Source: Rhizobium sp. CCGE 510 (GTDB lineage: Bacteria; Pseudomonadota; Alphaproteobacteria; Rhizobiales; Rhizobiaceae). Taken from it: a DNA stretch of 64,000 bases. A program made the position numbers and the translations under genes. Location: NCBI RefSeq assembly GCF_000292525.1, contig NZ_AEYF01000013.1:36796-100795 (forward strand), written 5' to 3'. Positions 52,542-62,152 of this stretch are shown piece by piece (the stretch's first letter is position 1; the number at the start of each line of letters is the position of its first letter). Under the pieces are notes generated by a model. The model searched no databases, was not told the DNA's origin, and saw only the letters and a list, made by a program, of their open reading frames with translations.

Positions 52542-53498
52542 ATGATAGGGCGAAAGCGTCAGTCCGGCTTTGGGAAGATAGCTGCGAAGGCCATGCTTTC
52601 GCTCTACTTTCTGTTTTCCGCCGCAGCTAGTGGAAAGGCCCAGCCGGAAGAAAGCGTCGCCGAGCCGGCCTGCCTCTATTCCGGGCCTTCTGCGTCGGGG
52701 TCGGGTGAGACGCTCTGCATCCGCAAGGACAGTTTCAATCGCGACCTTTGCGTCGCGATCGAGCATTTCGCCAACGCCAGTCAATTGCCGCCGGATTATT
52801 TCGCCCGTCTCATCTGGCGCGAAAGCACTTTTCGACCCGATGCAGTCAGCTTCAAAGGGGCGCAGGGGATTGCGCAGTTCATGCCTGGAACGGCGAAATT
52901 GCGCGGCCTCGAAGACAGCTACCAGGCGCTGGAAGCCCTGCGGAAATCGGCGCAATATCTCGACGAATTGCGCAATCGTTTCGGTAATCTCGGCCTTGCT
53001 GCCGCCGCCTATAATGCCGGCGAAAACGGCCTTTCTTCTTACCTTGCGTCAGGCAGATTACCTTACGAGACGCGCAGCTACGTCATGGCGATCACCGCCC
53101 ATACGGTCGAGGAGTGGAAGGATAAGCCGCCGGAAGACGCGGCAGCCCCGCTCGACAAGGACAAGCCCTTCCTCGACGGCTGCGTGGCGCTTGCCGAACG
53201 CCGGACTTTGAAGGATACCCCCTGGCGCCAGGAAGGCGACTGGGCGCCCTGGGGCGTCCAGCTTGCCGCGAACGCCAATGTCGCAGTGGCCCGAAGCATG
53301 TTCCTCGATGCCGTGCAGGATCTGCCGGCGCCGCTGAATGCGGAGCAACCGCTGATCCTGCGCCAGCGGGATCGCAGCTTCGGATTTCGCCCGCGTTATG
53401 CCGCCCGCATCGGCCGGCAGACGCGAGTGGAAGCCAACAACCTCTGCAACGAGATCCGCAGGCACGGCGGCACCTGCCTTGTTTTCAAGAATCGATAG
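52542..53498 (+). CDS. Lytic murein transglycosylase (SLT domain)
   Basis: A 318-residue exported enzyme that cuts peptidoglycan. Signal peptide residues 1-33 (KAMLSLYFLFSAAASGKA). The SLT domain has the catalytic Glu94 in LIWRESTFRPDAVS, GAQGIAQFMPGTA and AAAYNAGENGLSSYL. The C-terminal 130 residues are specific to rhizobial members and carry several cysteines (CNEIRRHGGTCLVF). A palindromic operator-like site lies just upstream. Not part of a secretion cluster, so general wall turnover or envelope assembly. Confidence 0.9.
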   Translation: MIGRKRQSGFGKIAAKAMLSLYFLFSAAASGKAQPEESVAEPACLYSGPSASGSGETLCIRKDSFNRDLCVAIEHFANASQLPPDYFARLIWRESTFRPDAVSFKGAQGIAQFMPGTAKLRGLEDSYQALEALRKSAQYLDELRNRFGNLGLAAAAYNAGENGLSSYLASGRLPYETRSYVMAITAHTVEEWKDKPPEDAAAPLDKDKPFLDGCVALAERRTLKDTPWRQEGDWAPWGVQLAANANVAVARSMFLDAVQDLPAPLNAEQPLILRQRDRSFGFRPRYAARIGRQTRVEANNLCNEIRRHGGTCLVFKNR

Positions 53499-53596
53499 CG
53501 GGTTAGGTCCACCCGCCTTGATCACGAAAAGTCTGCTTGCAGGATCGGCTGAGGGCGCAGCATATTCGACACGGAAGTGCAAAGGGAGGAACGAGG

Positions 53597-54550
53597 ATGC
53601 GGGTTTTGGTCATCGGGGCAACGGGCCATGTCGGAACCTATCTGGTTCCCCGCCTGGTCGAGGCAGGTCACGACGTCGTCACGATCAGCCGTGGCGCGGC
53701 AAAGCCCTACACGGCAAACAGCGCTTGGGCTGCCGTCGATCAGCGCCAGATGGATCGGGCAGCGATGGAGCGGACGGGTGATTTCGGTCCGGCTGTGCGT
53801 GCATTGAAAGCCGATATCGTCATCGACATGATTTGCTTCACGCTCGAAAGTGCCGAGCACCTGGTGACGGCGCTATCGGGACATGTCGGTCATTTCCTGC
53901 ATACCGGCACCATCTGGACACATGGCCACCCCGTGGCCGTGCCGACACTCGAAGAAGCGCCAAAATCTCCATTCGGTGACTATGGCATCCAGAAGGCGGC
54001 GATCGAAACCTATCTGCTGCAGCAGGCAAGGCTTCACGGCTTTCCGGCGACCATCATCCATCCCGGCCATATTGTCGGCCCCGGATGGGCGCCGCTCAAT
54101 CCGGCCGGCAACTTCAACCTGCAGGTCTTTTCTACCCTTGCTCGCGGAGAGACCCTGGGCCTCCCCAATTTCGGCCTGGAAACCGTTCATCACGTCCATG
54201 CCGATGACGTGGCAGCGATGTTCATGGGGGCGATCGCCAACTGGAATGCGTCGATCGGCGAAAGTTTTCACGCGGTTTCGGAACAGGCGCTGACGCTTCG
54301 CGGTTATGCCGAAGCCATGTCACGGTGGTTCGGGCAGCAACCGAAGCTCACCTTCGCGCCATTCGATGCCTGGGCCAAAAGCCAGACGGCCGAAGATGCG
54401 GAGGCGACTTGGGAGCATATTGCCCGCAGCCCGAATTGCTCGATCGCCAAAGCCCGGCGCCTGCTCGGTTACACCCCGCGGTACACCTCCCTGCAGGCAG
54501 TGCAGGAGGCGGTGGGATGGCTGGTCGGGCAGGGGCGGATCGAGACCTGA
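53597..54550 (+). CDS. NAD-dependent epimerase/dehydratase
   Basis: A 317-residue extended SDR. The Rossmann loop VIGATGHVGTYLVPRL is at residue 4 and the catalytic YGIQKA (YxxxK) near residue 130. It has HPGHIVGPGWAPLNP, typical of nucleotide-sugar or isoflavone-reductase-like members. ATG at 53597 has GGGAGGAACGAGG upstream, better than the longer frame from 53537. Converges with the glycerate kinase gene. Substrate unknown. Confidence 0.86.
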   Translation: MRVLVIGATGHVGTYLVPRLVEAGHDVVTISRGAAKPYTANSAWAAVDQRQMDRAAMERTGDFGPAVRALKADIVIDMICFTLESAEHLVTALSGHVGHFLHTGTIWTHGHPVAVPTLEEAPKSPFGDYGIQKAAIETYLLQQARLHGFPATIIHPGHIVGPGWAPLNPAGNFNLQVFSTLARGETLGLPNFGLETVHHVHADDVAAMFMGAIANWNASIGESFHAVSEQALTLRGYAEAMSRWFGQQPKLTFAPFDAWAKSQTAEDAEATWEHIARSPNCSIAKARRLLGYTPRYTSLQAVQEAVGWLVGQGRIET

Positions 54551-54574
54551 TCCACCAGCGCCCTTGGCCTGGTT

Positions 54575-55840
54575 TTAAACGATCAGGATGGCCCTGAAGT
54601 CGTTGACGTTGGTACCGGTCGGGCCGGTTTCGAAGAGATCGCTGGTGGCCGCAAAGCCCGAATAGCTGTCATTGCCGTCGAGCAGCCGGCGTGGATCGAG
54701 CCCGGCGGCGCGCAGGCGCTTGACGGTGCCGCCATCGGCAAAGGCGCCGGCATTATCCTCCGAGCCGTCGATCCCGTCCGTGTCGGCGGCCAGGACATGG
54801 ATACCCTGCTGTCCGTCGATATCAAGCGCCAGGGCGAGCGCGAATTCGCCGTTGCGTCCGCCTTTGCCGCCCTTGGCTTTCAGCGTCACCGTCGTCTCGC
54901 CGCCGGAAAGGATGACGACCGGCTTCGAAAACGGCCTGTTCCGGCCCAGCACCTCGCGGGCGATTGCCGCATGCACCCTCGCCACGTCGCGCGATTCTCC
55001 CTCGATCGCATCGGAAAGGATGGCGGGTTCGATCCCTTGCGACTTCGCCAGGGCCGCCGCGGCCGCCAGCGACACGCCGGCAGAGGCGATGATATGATGC
55101 TCGTGCCGGAAGAAGACCGGATCGTTCGGCCGCGGTGCATCGGCCTTCGGCGAGTTCAGATGGTCGAGCGCTGCCTGCGGCAGCTGCAATCCATATTGCC
55201 TGATGATCTCGAGCGCATCGTGCCGCGTCGAACCGTCAGGCACGGTCGGGCCGGAGGCGACATGGGCCGGATTGTCGCCGGGAATGTCGGAGACGATCAG
55301 GCTGACGACCCTTGCTTTGGTTGCTGCCGCAAGCCTCCCGCCTTTGATGGTGGAAAGATGTTTGCGCACGACATTCATAGCCGAGATCGGCGCGCCCGAG
55401 GCTAGCAGCATTTCGTTGAGTGCAATTTCGTCTTCGAGGGTCAGCCCCTGCGGCGGGGCGGGCAGCAGTGCCGAGCCGCCACCGCAGATCAGCGCGATCA
55501 CCAGATCGTCTTCCGTCAGCCCGTTCACCGTCCCCATCAACCGTCTTGCCGCGGCAAGCCCGGCAGCATCGGGCACCGGATGGGCAGCCTCGATGATCTC
55601 GATATGGCGTGTCTCGCAGCCATAGCCGTAGCGGGTGACCACCAGCCCCTCGAGCGGTCCGTCCCAGACGCTTTCAAGCGCCCGCGCCATTTGCGCAGCG
55701 CCCTTGCCGGCACCGATCACAACAGTCCTTCCCTTCGGCCGATCCGGCAGGTTTGCCTGGATGCCGGTTATCGGATCGGCGGCGCGTACCGCCGCGTCGA
55801 ACAGGCTTTTCAGGAAATCGCGGGGAGCGGTCATCGTCAT
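54575..55840 (-). CDS. ttuD: Glycerate 2-kinase (TtuD/MOFRL family)
   Basis: Phosphorylates glycerate in tartrate, glyoxylate or serine catabolism. In older annotations it is called hydroxypyruvate reductase. The 421-residue protein has [17 protein letters not shown] near residue 38, [12 protein letters not shown] near 115 and the C-terminal MOFRL region with [20 protein letters not shown] then [16 protein letters not shown]. Start is ATG 55840 (MTMTAPRD) or 55834; the frame to 55891 is unsupported. No tartrate genes adjoin. Confidence 0.9.
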   Translation of the reverse strand: MTMTAPRDFLKSLFDAAVRAADPITGIQANLPDRPKGRTVVIGAGKGAAQMARALESVWDGPLEGLVVTRYGYGCETRHIEIIEAAHPVPDAAGLAAARRLMGTVNGLTEDDLVIALICGGGSALLPAPPQGLTLEDEIALNEMLLASGAPISAMNVVRKHLSTIKGGRLAAATKARVVSLIVSDIPGDNPAHVASGPTVPDGSTRHDALEIIRQYGLQLPQAALDHLNSPKADAPRPNDPVFFRHEHHIIASAGVSLAAAAALAKSQGIEPAILSDAIEGESRDVARVHAAIAREVLGRNRPFSKPVVILSGGETTVTLKAKGGKGGRNGEFALALALDIDGQQGIHVLAADTDGIDGSEDNAGAFADGGTVKRLRAAGLDPRRLLDGNDSYSGFAATSDLFETGPTGTNVNDFRAILIV

Positions 55841-56039
55841 CGGTGGTCTCTGAGCCTGGAGTGTCGATCGTGTCACGGACTGTCGACGCATCGGCGTGCC
55901 GGCGTCAAGGTCGAAGGCGAGACTGACTGACGGCAGTGGGCTGCAAATTCTGCTTCGTCAAAAGGAACCGAGACGAACGATAGAAAGCATTAACCATAGT
56001 CCCGTAGACAACGAACAGGATCAAAGGAACCTGTGTTCG

Positions 56040-56339
56040 ATGGCTACTGAAATGACCTGCCGCCCCGCCGCCCTTAGTGAAGGCAGGGTTATTGCTTTTC
56101 CCTCTGGAACCGGAACCGCCAATATCGAGCGCTGCGCCCGTGAACTCGGCCGGCGACACGGCGCAGAGGCGATAGAATTCTGGAGGGCCGAATGCCGCAG
56201 GCTCGCCGATCAGCTTTTGGCAGCCGGGATGCCGGAGAGTGACGTCGGGCAGCGGGTGATGCAGTTTCAGCAGGATGTCCAGATCGAACTCGTCCTCAGC
56301 CATCAAAATGGGCCGCTGCCCAAGTCCCAGAACCGATAG
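56040..56339 (+). CDS. Small helical protein, perhaps DUF6074-like
   Basis: A 99-residue soluble protein, ATG at 56040. The core RVIAFPSGTGTANIERCARE then LGRRHGAEAIEFWRAECRRL and AAGMPESDVGQRVMQFQQDV is helical and resembles rhizobial DUF6074-type small proteins (a proline-phenylalanine start, then two amphipathic helices). Function unknown. It converges with the esterase gene at 56413. Confidence 0.6.
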   Translation: MATEMTCRPAALSEGRVIAFPSGTGTANIERCARELGRRHGAEAIEFWRAECRRLADQLLAAGMPESDVGQRVMQFQQDVQIELVLSHQNGPLPKSQNR

Positions 56340-56412
56340 CGCAATCTCGCTGGATCCGGAGGGTCGCTCCGGCATGACGGCATAGTAGCGAGGGCTGCCC
56401 CGGTCTGTCGCT

Positions 56413-57504
56413 TTACCGCAGCAGCCCGGCAGACCGAAGGGCGTCTTCAATGACCTTCTGAATGCCGCCGCTGCCGCTGCCGGCACCGAATGGACCTGCG
56501 ACGTTTTCCGTTTGCGCAGCAGAGGGTTCTGCATTGCGCCGCTTTTCAAATGAGGGAACCAGACCCCAGGACCTGGCAATTTCGACGGTCGAGGAAATTC
56601 CGACGTCAAGCATGAAGGGTCCGCTTGTCCCGTAGCCGGTGCCGACATCGAGTGGCGTGCCGTGATCCATCCCGGCAATCGTGTAGAGTTCGATCACATC
56701 GACCCCATGAACATCGGTCCAGACCCTTCGCTGATGTCGTCCGATATCTTCGACGCGCGACGGCGATGCGTTGACGCCGTGGATATTTCTCCATTGCCCG
56801 ACGATCGCATGCGCATTGGCTGGCACGACGGTTCTGTCTGCGGTTCCCTGCCAGAGCGATAATGTCGGCCACGGGCCTTTGTGACCTGAAGCGGTTCTCA
56901 ACCGCAGTTCAAGTTCTTCTGCCGTCGGGCCGCCATGGCCGCGCATTCGGTCGAATGCCTCGGGAATGGTCGCGGCGCTTGCATAAGGCAGGCCAGCAAT
57001 GATCGCGCCGCCCACAAAAACCTCGGGATAGGTGGCAAGCATGGCGGCGGCCATGGCGCCGCCGGCCGAAAGCCCCGTCACGAACACGCGCCGGCTGTCG
57101 ATGCCGTATTCGGCAACGACCTTTGTGATCATCTGGCGAATGGAAGAGACCTCGCCGTGATCCCGACGGATGTCCTCTGGGTTAAACCAGTTGAAGCAGA
57201 GGTTTGGATTGTTTGCCCGTCGTTGCTCGGGAAACAGCAGCGCGAAGCCATAATCCTCGGCCAATCGCGACCACCCCGACCCGCTATCATAGCCTGATGC
57301 AGTCTGGGTGCAGCCGTGCAGGACGACGACCAGCGCCATGTTTTTCCCGCGCTTCGTCGGCAGATAGATATAACCTCCCAAAGCACCCGGATTTGCGCCG
57401 AACGCGTCCAATGCGACAAGATCGGAATTGTCCTGCTTGGGTTGGGGACGAAGCGTTCCACGCAACGCAGCAAGGCGTGCGAGGGTGTCTGACATAGATC
57501 TCAT
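56413..57504 (-). CDS. PHB depolymerase/feruloyl-esterase-like alpha/beta hydrolase
   Basis: A 363-residue esterase of the PhaZ/LpqC family (PF10503). It has LVVVLHGCTQTASGYDSGSG near residue 70, the nucleophile elbow VFVTGLSAGGAMAAAM (GLSAG, Ser about 150), LWQGTADRTVVPAN and IAGMDHGTPLDVG, whose Asp and His complete the triad. There is no signal peptide, so it would be cytoplasmic and may act on short-chain esters or PHB oligomers. ATG at 57504 has GGAG six bases upstream. The tail is rich in G, S and A. Confidence 0.87.
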   Translation of the reverse strand: MRSMSDTLARLAALRGTLRPQPKQDNSDLVALDAFGANPGALGGYIYLPTKRGKNMALVVVLHGCTQTASGYDSGSGWSRLAEDYGFALLFPEQRRANNPNLCFNWFNPEDIRRDHGEVSSIRQMITKVVAEYGIDSRRVFVTGLSAGGAMAAAMLATYPEVFVGGAIIAGLPYASAATIPEAFDRMRGHGGPTAEELELRLRTASGHKGPWPTLSLWQGTADRTVVPANAHAIVGQWRNIHGVNASPSRVEDIGRHQRRVWTDVHGVDVIELYTIAGMDHGTPLDVGTGYGTSGPFMLDVGISSTVEIARSWGLVPSFEKRRNAEPSAAQTENVAGPFGAGSGSGGIQKVIEDALRSAGLLR

Positions 57505-57640
57505 GAAAGTCTCCGCCAATCAGCAGCCGGGATGCCGGTGATGCTTACCCCAACGTCCAAGCTAGCAGAAAGTTGCTGCGCTGCACAATATATTCGGGGT
57601 TGGCCGTGTGCCCGGTTGCTCGGACAGCTCGGTGGGGCGA

Positions 57641-57665
57641 GGAACTTCGGCCCGGATTTGGCGTT
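57641..57665 (+). promoter_or_regulatory. Candidate EcfG/RpoE2 promoter
   Basis: GGAAC (57641-57645), 18 bases, TT (57664-57665), preceded by CG to give CGTT. It lies 51 bases before the ATG at 57716. Confidence 0.55.
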
Positions 57666-57715
57666 GACGTTGTCGATTGACAGCATTGATGCTGCAATCC
57701 AGCGAGGCTTTCCAG

Positions 57716-58123
57716 ATGTCGAACAAACCCAACTTCTTCTCTTCCTTCGCAACCACGGTCGCCGATTTCTCGGGAAAGCCGTTCACCTTTATAGCGGCAC
57801 TGGCGCTCGTGCTTGCATGGGCGATTTCCGGCCCGTTTTTCGGCTATTCTGAAACCTGGCAGCTTGTGATCAATACAAGCACCACCATCATCACCTTCCT
57901 GATGGTATTTGTGTTGCAGAACAGCCAGAACCGGGACGGCAAGGCAGTCCAGGCCAAGCTTGACGAACTCATCCTGACGAGCCAGGCCGCCAACAAGTTT
58001 ATCGGTATCGAAAAGCTGGAGGAGGAAGAACTCAGAGAAATGAGCAAGGCGCTTGCCGCGCAAGCCGACTGCGTCGAGGAAAAGGCGGATGAGAAATCTG
58101 CCGCGGAGGCGACGTCCGCCTGA
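57716..58123 (+). CDS. Low-affinity iron permease family membrane protein
   Basis: A 135-residue protein of the PF04120 type: MSNKPNFFSSFATTVADFSG, then two membrane helices (FTFIAALALVLAWAISG and VINTSTTIITFLMVFVLQ), the conserved QNSQNRDGKAVQAKLDELI and a charged helical tail. The name comes from yeast and iron transport is not shown for bacterial members. ATG at 57716 has GAGG nine bases upstream; an earlier ATG at 57689 is possible. A general-stress promoter precedes it. A paralogue faces it at 58150. Confidence 0.85.
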   Translation: MSNKPNFFSSFATTVADFSGKPFTFIAALALVLAWAISGPFFGYSETWQLVINTSTTIITFLMVFVLQNSQNRDGKAVQAKLDELILTSQAANKFIGIEKLEEEELREMSKALAAQADCVEEKADEKSAAEATSA

Positions 58124-58149
58124 TGCATCTCGCCTCCGTGCGACGCGCT

Positions 58150-58509
58150 TCAGTTCATTGTCTTTGAGATCTGGTCGTGGTGGTGCTCGCGCATTCTCTC
58201 GATGGCGTCGGCATCTTTCTTCTCAGCTGCAATCCAGTGATTTCTTGCCTTGCTTGATCGGATCAGTTCGTCGAGTTTGGCGTGAAGGGCCATCATGTCC
58301 CGATTTTGCGAGTGCTGCACCAGCAGCAAAATGAAAAATATAATAGCTGTGCCGACCATGTTGGTCAGCAAAAGCCACTGCCGCGGGAAAGAAAAACTCA
58401 GGCCGACTGTCGCCCATATGGCGAGGAAAGCGACCAGCGTGACAGGGACCAAACGATGCCCTGCCCATGAGACGGCTAAGTCGGAGATCTGTCGAAAGCA
58501 CCAGCGCAT
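58150..58509 (-). CDS. Second low-affinity iron permease family protein
   Basis: A 119-residue paralogue of the protein at 57716. It has MRWCFRQISDLAVSWAGHRL, two membrane helices (LVPVTLVAFLAIWATVGLSF and LLTNMVGTAIIFFILLLVQ) and QHSQNRDMMALHAKLDELIR, the family core, then a His-rich tail EHHHDQISK. ATG at 58509 has GGGGAG five bases upstream; a GTG at 58521 is the alternative. It lies just downstream of the katE terminator and converges with its paralogue. Confidence 0.82.
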   Translation of the reverse strand: MRWCFRQISDLAVSWAGHRLVPVTLVAFLAIWATVGLSFSFPRQWLLLTNMVGTAIIFFILLLVQHSQNRDMMALHAKLDELIRSSKARNHWIAAEKKDADAIERMREHHHDQISKTMN

Positions 58510-58527
58510 ACGGCTCCCCACCTACGG

Positions 58528-58557
58528 TATAAAACCCGCGTTTGAGCGGGTTTTATA
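58528..58557 (-). terminator. Terminator of katE
   Basis: TATAAAACCCGC (58528-58539) pairs perfectly with GCGGGTTTTATA (58546-58557), loop GTTTGA, giving TTTTATA on the minus strand after the stem. Located 34 bases after the katE stop. Confidence 0.8.
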
Positions 58558-58590
58558 TTGCGATAAGTCATTGCCACAGCGACAAGACGG

Positions 58591-60708
58591 TCAATTCAAT
58601 TTGACCGATGGTTCCCGGGCCCAGACACGCAGTTTGCCAAGCGCCTTGATAAAGGCCGCGACATCCCCAGCCGCTCCGAGCCCAATCACGCCTTCATCCA
58701 GTGAATCGGCAATTCCGGCCTTCTGCATGAGTGGCAGCGCTGTTTCCACATAGCCGATGAACTTGCAGTGCACGAAGGCATCCGACACGAAATCATGGGC
58801 CGTGGCCTCCTTCAGCAGGTCACTCGTACCTGCGGACGAGGGCAGGAGCGCCACGGCGTCGTAGAGCACCGACGGTCCGCCGTCGATCATCTGATGCGCC
58901 TCGATCCAATTGCCGTCCGAGAGCGTCACGCCGCCGATCTTTGGCGCGATCACTTCGAAGGTTGCCCTCTGTTCGGTGATTTCGGCAAGCAGCGCCTTGA
59001 AGATTGCGGCATCGGTATCATCGGTGACAAGAATGCCGAGCTTGCGTCCTTCGAACCGCTTCGGACCGCGCTCGACAATGCTGAGCGCCGGCGACGGTTT
59101 GAGATCCTGCCGCGTCGGCATGGCGGCATCGGCAGGCGTCGGCATCGATTTGAAGCCGAGTGCGTGGCCGACCTTGCTGGCGAGCGTCTCATCGATGTTC
59201 AAAAGATGGGAGACCATGCGTTCGCGAATGACAGGTGTCTCGACCTTGCTCAGTTCGAAGATCAGGGCCGCCGCGATATGGCGTTGCTCCGGCGGTGTCT
59301 GGCTGATGAAGAACTGCCTCGCCTGGCTGTAATGATCGGCAAAGCTTTCCGGCCGCAACCGGACTTTGGGACCCTGCTCCTCGGCGGGGAAGTGACGATA
59401 GCCCTGAACCGGGGATTCTCGTGGCCCTTGATTCCAGGAGTTCGGTTGGTAATTGACCCGCCCGACAGGATTGCGCATCGCCATGTGGCCATCCTGCTGG
59501 AAATTATGGAAGGGACATTTCGGAGCATTGATCGGCAGATGGGTGAAATTCGGACCACCCAGACGTTTCAGCTGCGTGTCGAGATAAGAGAAGTTCCGTC
59601 CCTGCAGAAGCGGGTCGTTGCTGAAATCGATGCCGGGCGGAACGTTCTGCGTCATGAAGGCGACCTGCTCGGTCTCTGCGAAAAAGTTTTCGGGCATCCG
59701 GTCAAGCACGAGACGGCCGACCGGTTTAACCGGAAGAATCTCCTCGGGAATGATTTTTGTCGGATCGAGGATGTCGAAGTCGAACGTATCCGCGAAGTCC
59801 TGATCGAAGAGCTGGACACAGAGTTCCCATTCCGGGAAGTTTCCTGACTGGATCGACTGCCAGAGGTCGCGGCGATGGAAATCCGGATCCGCACCATTGA
59901 TCTTGACCGCTTCGTTCCAAGCGACGGATTGCAGGCCAAGTTTCGGTTTCCAATGGAATTTGACGAAGGTCGATTCATCGGCGGCGTTGACGAAGCGGAA
60001 GGTGTGAACGCCGAACCCCTCCATGAAACGGAACGAACGCGGGATGGCGCGGTCCGACATGACCCACATGATCATGTGCATGCTTTCGGGGGTGAGGGTG
60101 ATGAAGTCCCAGAAATTGTCATGCGCCGACTGCGCCTGCGGAAATTCCCTGTCTGGTTCGGGCTTTACCGAATGGACGACGTCCGGAAATTTGATCGCGT
60201 CCTGAATGAAAAAGACGGGGATGTTATTGCCGACCAGATCCCAATTCCCCTGTTGCGTGTAGAGCTTCACCGCGAAACCGCGTACGTCACGCGCGAGATC
60301 AAAAGATCCCTTGCTGCCGGCGACGGTGGAAAACCGGACGAAAGCCGGCGTCTTTTCGCCAGGCCGCTGGAAAAGATCGGCTCGGGTATAGGCGGCCAGG
60401 GACTCATATGTTTCGAAATAGCCATGGGCGCCGTAACCGCGCGCATGGACGACCCGCTCGGGGATACGCTCGTGGTCGAAATGAAAAATCTTCTCGCGAA
60501 AGTGAAAATCATCGATGAGGGCGGGCCCGCGGGCGCCGACGCGAAGCGTATTCTGGTCGTCGGAGACGGGGCCGCCTTGGGCTGTGGTCAACACCGGCGT
60601 GCCGTCTTCGGCAAACTGATGAAGCTCACCGCCTGCACCCCGGTGCAGTTTCTGATCATGGATCGTTGCGTTGTCCGAGGGCGAGGTCTTGGACGTCTTC
60701 TTGGCCAT
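58591..60708 (-). CDS. katE: Large-subunit monofunctional catalase (KatE/KatC type)
   Basis: Breaks down hydrogen peroxide. The 705-residue length and C-terminal flavodoxin/DJ-1-like domain (from about residue 560, [15 protein letters not shown]) mark clade 2 catalases. The core has the catalytic histidine in [36 protein letters not shown] and the heme tyrosine region [19 protein letters not shown] at 60708 gives [17 protein letters not shown]18-TT promoter lies 33-57 bases upstream, in line with general-stress control of such catalases in rhizobia. Confidence 0.95.
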   Translation of the reverse strand: MAKKTSKTSPSDNATIHDQKLHRGAGGELHQFAEDGTPVLTTAQGGPVSDDQNTLRVGARGPALIDDFHFREKIFHFDHERIPERVVHARGYGAHGYFETYESLAAYTRADLFQRPGEKTPAFVRFSTVAGSKGSFDLARDVRGFAVKLYTQQGNWDLVGNNIPVFFIQDAIKFPDVVHSVKPEPDREFPQAQSAHDNFWDFITLTPESMHMIMWVMSDRAIPRSFRFMEGFGVHTFRFVNAADESTFVKFHWKPKLGLQSVAWNEAVKINGADPDFHRRDLWQSIQSGNFPEWELCVQLFDQDFADTFDFDILDPTKIIPEEILPVKPVGRLVLDRMPENFFAETEQVAFMTQNVPPGIDFSNDPLLQGRNFSYLDTQLKRLGGPNFTHLPINAPKCPFHNFQQDGHMAMRNPVGRVNYQPNSWNQGPRESPVQGYRHFPAEEQGPKVRLRPESFADHYSQARQFFISQTPPEQRHIAAALIFELSKVETPVIRERMVSHLLNIDETLASKVGHALGFKSMPTPADAAMPTRQDLKPSPALSIVERGPKRFEGRKLGILVTDDTDAAIFKALLAEITEQRATFEVIAPKIGGVTLSDGNWIEAHQMIDGGPSVLYDAVALLPSSAGTSDLLKEATAHDFVSDAFVHCKFIGYVETALPLMQKAGIADSLDEGVIGLGAAGDVAAFIKALGKLRVWAREPSVKLN

Positions 60709-60740
60709 CTAAATTCTCCGGAAAAGGTTTGACTTAACCG

Positions 60741-60765
60741 AAGCTCAAAAATAGCCACATGTTCC
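60741..60765 (-). promoter_or_regulatory. Candidate EcfG/RpoE2 promoter of katE
   Basis: On the minus strand GGAAC (60765-60761), 18 bases, TT (60742-60741). A second GGAAC occurs upstream near 60806 but with wrong spacing. Confidence 0.55.
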
Positions 60766-60874
60766 GCTCGCCGCGAAATAAACACCGACTGAGCGGCGGG
60801 CTGCGTTCCAAACAAGATAAAATAAATAGGGCGCGCGGCCTTTCGACCCCGCGCCCCGAGTTCATCCGGGCCTT

Positions 60875-61795
60875 TTAGCGCCGGGAAGTGACGATGAGAT
60901 CTTCCTCTTCGTCGCGTTGCGATCCGCCAAACGCTGCGGCGGCTGAGGCGATGAAAGCCCCGATCAGAAGTGATAGCGAGCCGAGCAGGGCGGTGGTGGA
61001 GGCCGCCTTGCGTGCCTCATCGGCCGCTTTCTGGGCAGCGACCTTGGCGTCGTCGATACGCTTCAGCACCGTATCGACCCGAGTGCGTGCATCGGCTTCC
61101 GAAAGGCCGGTCCGAGAAGAGACGATGGTGGCGAGATAGGCCTTGTCGTCATCGGGAATCTTGCCCTCGGCGGCGCCGTTGAGCAGGATGCGGGACACCT
61201 CCGATGTTGCCGCGGCATCATTGGATGTGGCCGCTGCTCGCGCTTGATCGGGACGCAGCAATGCGTCGGTGAAATAGGACGTGGAGAGATCCACCGGCGA
61301 GGTTGCCGACGATGCTGCGGCCGTACCGGCGGCCGTGGCAGTCGATCCGACGGCCTGTGCCGCCGAGCCCACGGCTTGCGCACCCGCGCCGGCCAGAGAG
61401 GTCAGCGACGATGCAAGAAACCCGGCGACGAAGATTGTCGCCAAAGCCCAACTTAAGAAACCATGCGCGGTGTCGCGGAAGAAAACTTCATCGGTGTGGA
61501 CGGCCGCCCATTTCGTTCGCAGCCGGCCGGTAATATAGCCTCCGAGCGCCGAAGAGAGCCATTGCACCAGGACCAGCCAGATCGCCGCCGTCACGCCGAG
61601 TGTCCCGAGCGAACTGCTTTGCCCGGACCAGGGCGACACCATGGTCAAGCCAAGCCCGGATCCGAGCAGCAAAAGGATGAGCGTCACGCCAATGGCCGCG
61701 GCGGCCCCCCCGAAGATGGGCCCCCATGTCATAGCTGATTTGGAGGATTCGACCGGAGTGGCAATCTCTCCGGAACCTGTCATTGAAACCGACAT
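60875..61795 (-). CDS. Membrane protein with Ala-rich central region, unknown
   Basis: A 306-residue protein. Helices lie near residues 28-52 (GGAAAAIGVTLILLLLGSGL), 65-85, 115-135 (ALATIFVAGFLASSLTSLAG) and 275-295 (LLGSLSLLIGAFIASAAAAF). Between them is an Ala/Thr/Ser-rich stretch and a charged helical part with GLSEADARTRVDTVLKRIDD. The end RDEEEDLIVTSRR is charged. ATG at 61795 follows AGGAA. It comes eight bases after the 25-aa peptide gene and shares its general-stress promoter. Function unknown. Confidence 0.8.
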   Translation of the reverse strand: MSVSMTGSGEIATPVESSKSAMTWGPIFGGAAAAIGVTLILLLLGSGLGLTMVSPWSGQSSSLGTLGVTAAIWLVLVQWLSSALGGYITGRLRTKWAAVHTDEVFFRDTAHGFLSWALATIFVAGFLASSLTSLAGAGAQAVGSAAQAVGSTATAAGTAAASSATSPVDLSTSYFTDALLRPDQARAAATSNDAAATSEVSRILLNGAAEGKIPDDDKAYLATIVSSRTGLSEADARTRVDTVLKRIDDAKVAAQKAADEARKAASTTALLGSLSLLIGAFIASAAAAFGGSQRDEEEDLIVTSRR

Positions 61796-61803
61796 ATCTG
61801 TTC

Positions 61804-61881
61804 CTATCGCATAAACAGAGCCAGAAGAATGATGATAGGCAATGGAACACCGAGCAGCCAAAGTAAAATACCGCGACCCAT
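61804..61881 (-). CDS. 25-residue hydrophobic membrane peptide
   Basis: A tiny gene, ATG at 61881 with AGGAGG eight bases upstream. The peptide starts MGRGILLWLLGVPLPIIIL and ends LALFMR: a single hydrophobic helix with a GxPxP kink between two charged ends. The strong ribosome binding site and the immediate downstream gene at 61795 support it as real. I recall similar MGRGILLWLLG peptides as widespread small proteins in proteobacteria, but cannot confirm. Probable membrane-stress role by context. Confidence 0.8.
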   Translation of the reverse strand: MGRGILLWLLGVPLPIIILLALFMR

Positions 61882-61927
61882 GAGAGACCTCCTGTCAGAA
61901 ACTGACGTTACGTTGTTGATGCCCCTC

Positions 61928-61952
61928 AACTTTTGACCACGGTATTTGTTCC
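61928..61952 (-). promoter_or_regulatory. Candidate EcfG/RpoE2 promoter
   Basis: On the minus strand GGAAC (61952-61948), 18 bases, TT (61929-61928), 47-71 bases before the 25-residue gene at 61881. Confidence 0.55.
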
Positions 61953-62152
61953 CGCCGCCTTGATCGTCGACGACCTTAAGCAGAGCTTTCAAGGAGCGAC
62001 GAAAATCTTGAGCGCTCGAGCTAACGCCAGCCGGGGTGTGCGCCTATATCTTGGCTCAAGGTGATCCGGGGTGAGTTCGGGAAAATGTCTCCCGCTGCTC
62101 CTACGGGAGAGGTCCCGATCACGGCGTCACAGCGTAAACGGAGAAGCATCCA

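Noticed and set aside
62062..62091. RpoE-type promoter before the 59-aa lipoprotein gene
   Set aside because: TGATCC is present but at 18-base spacing the -10 reads TGTCTC, without the TA seen at the other two sites.
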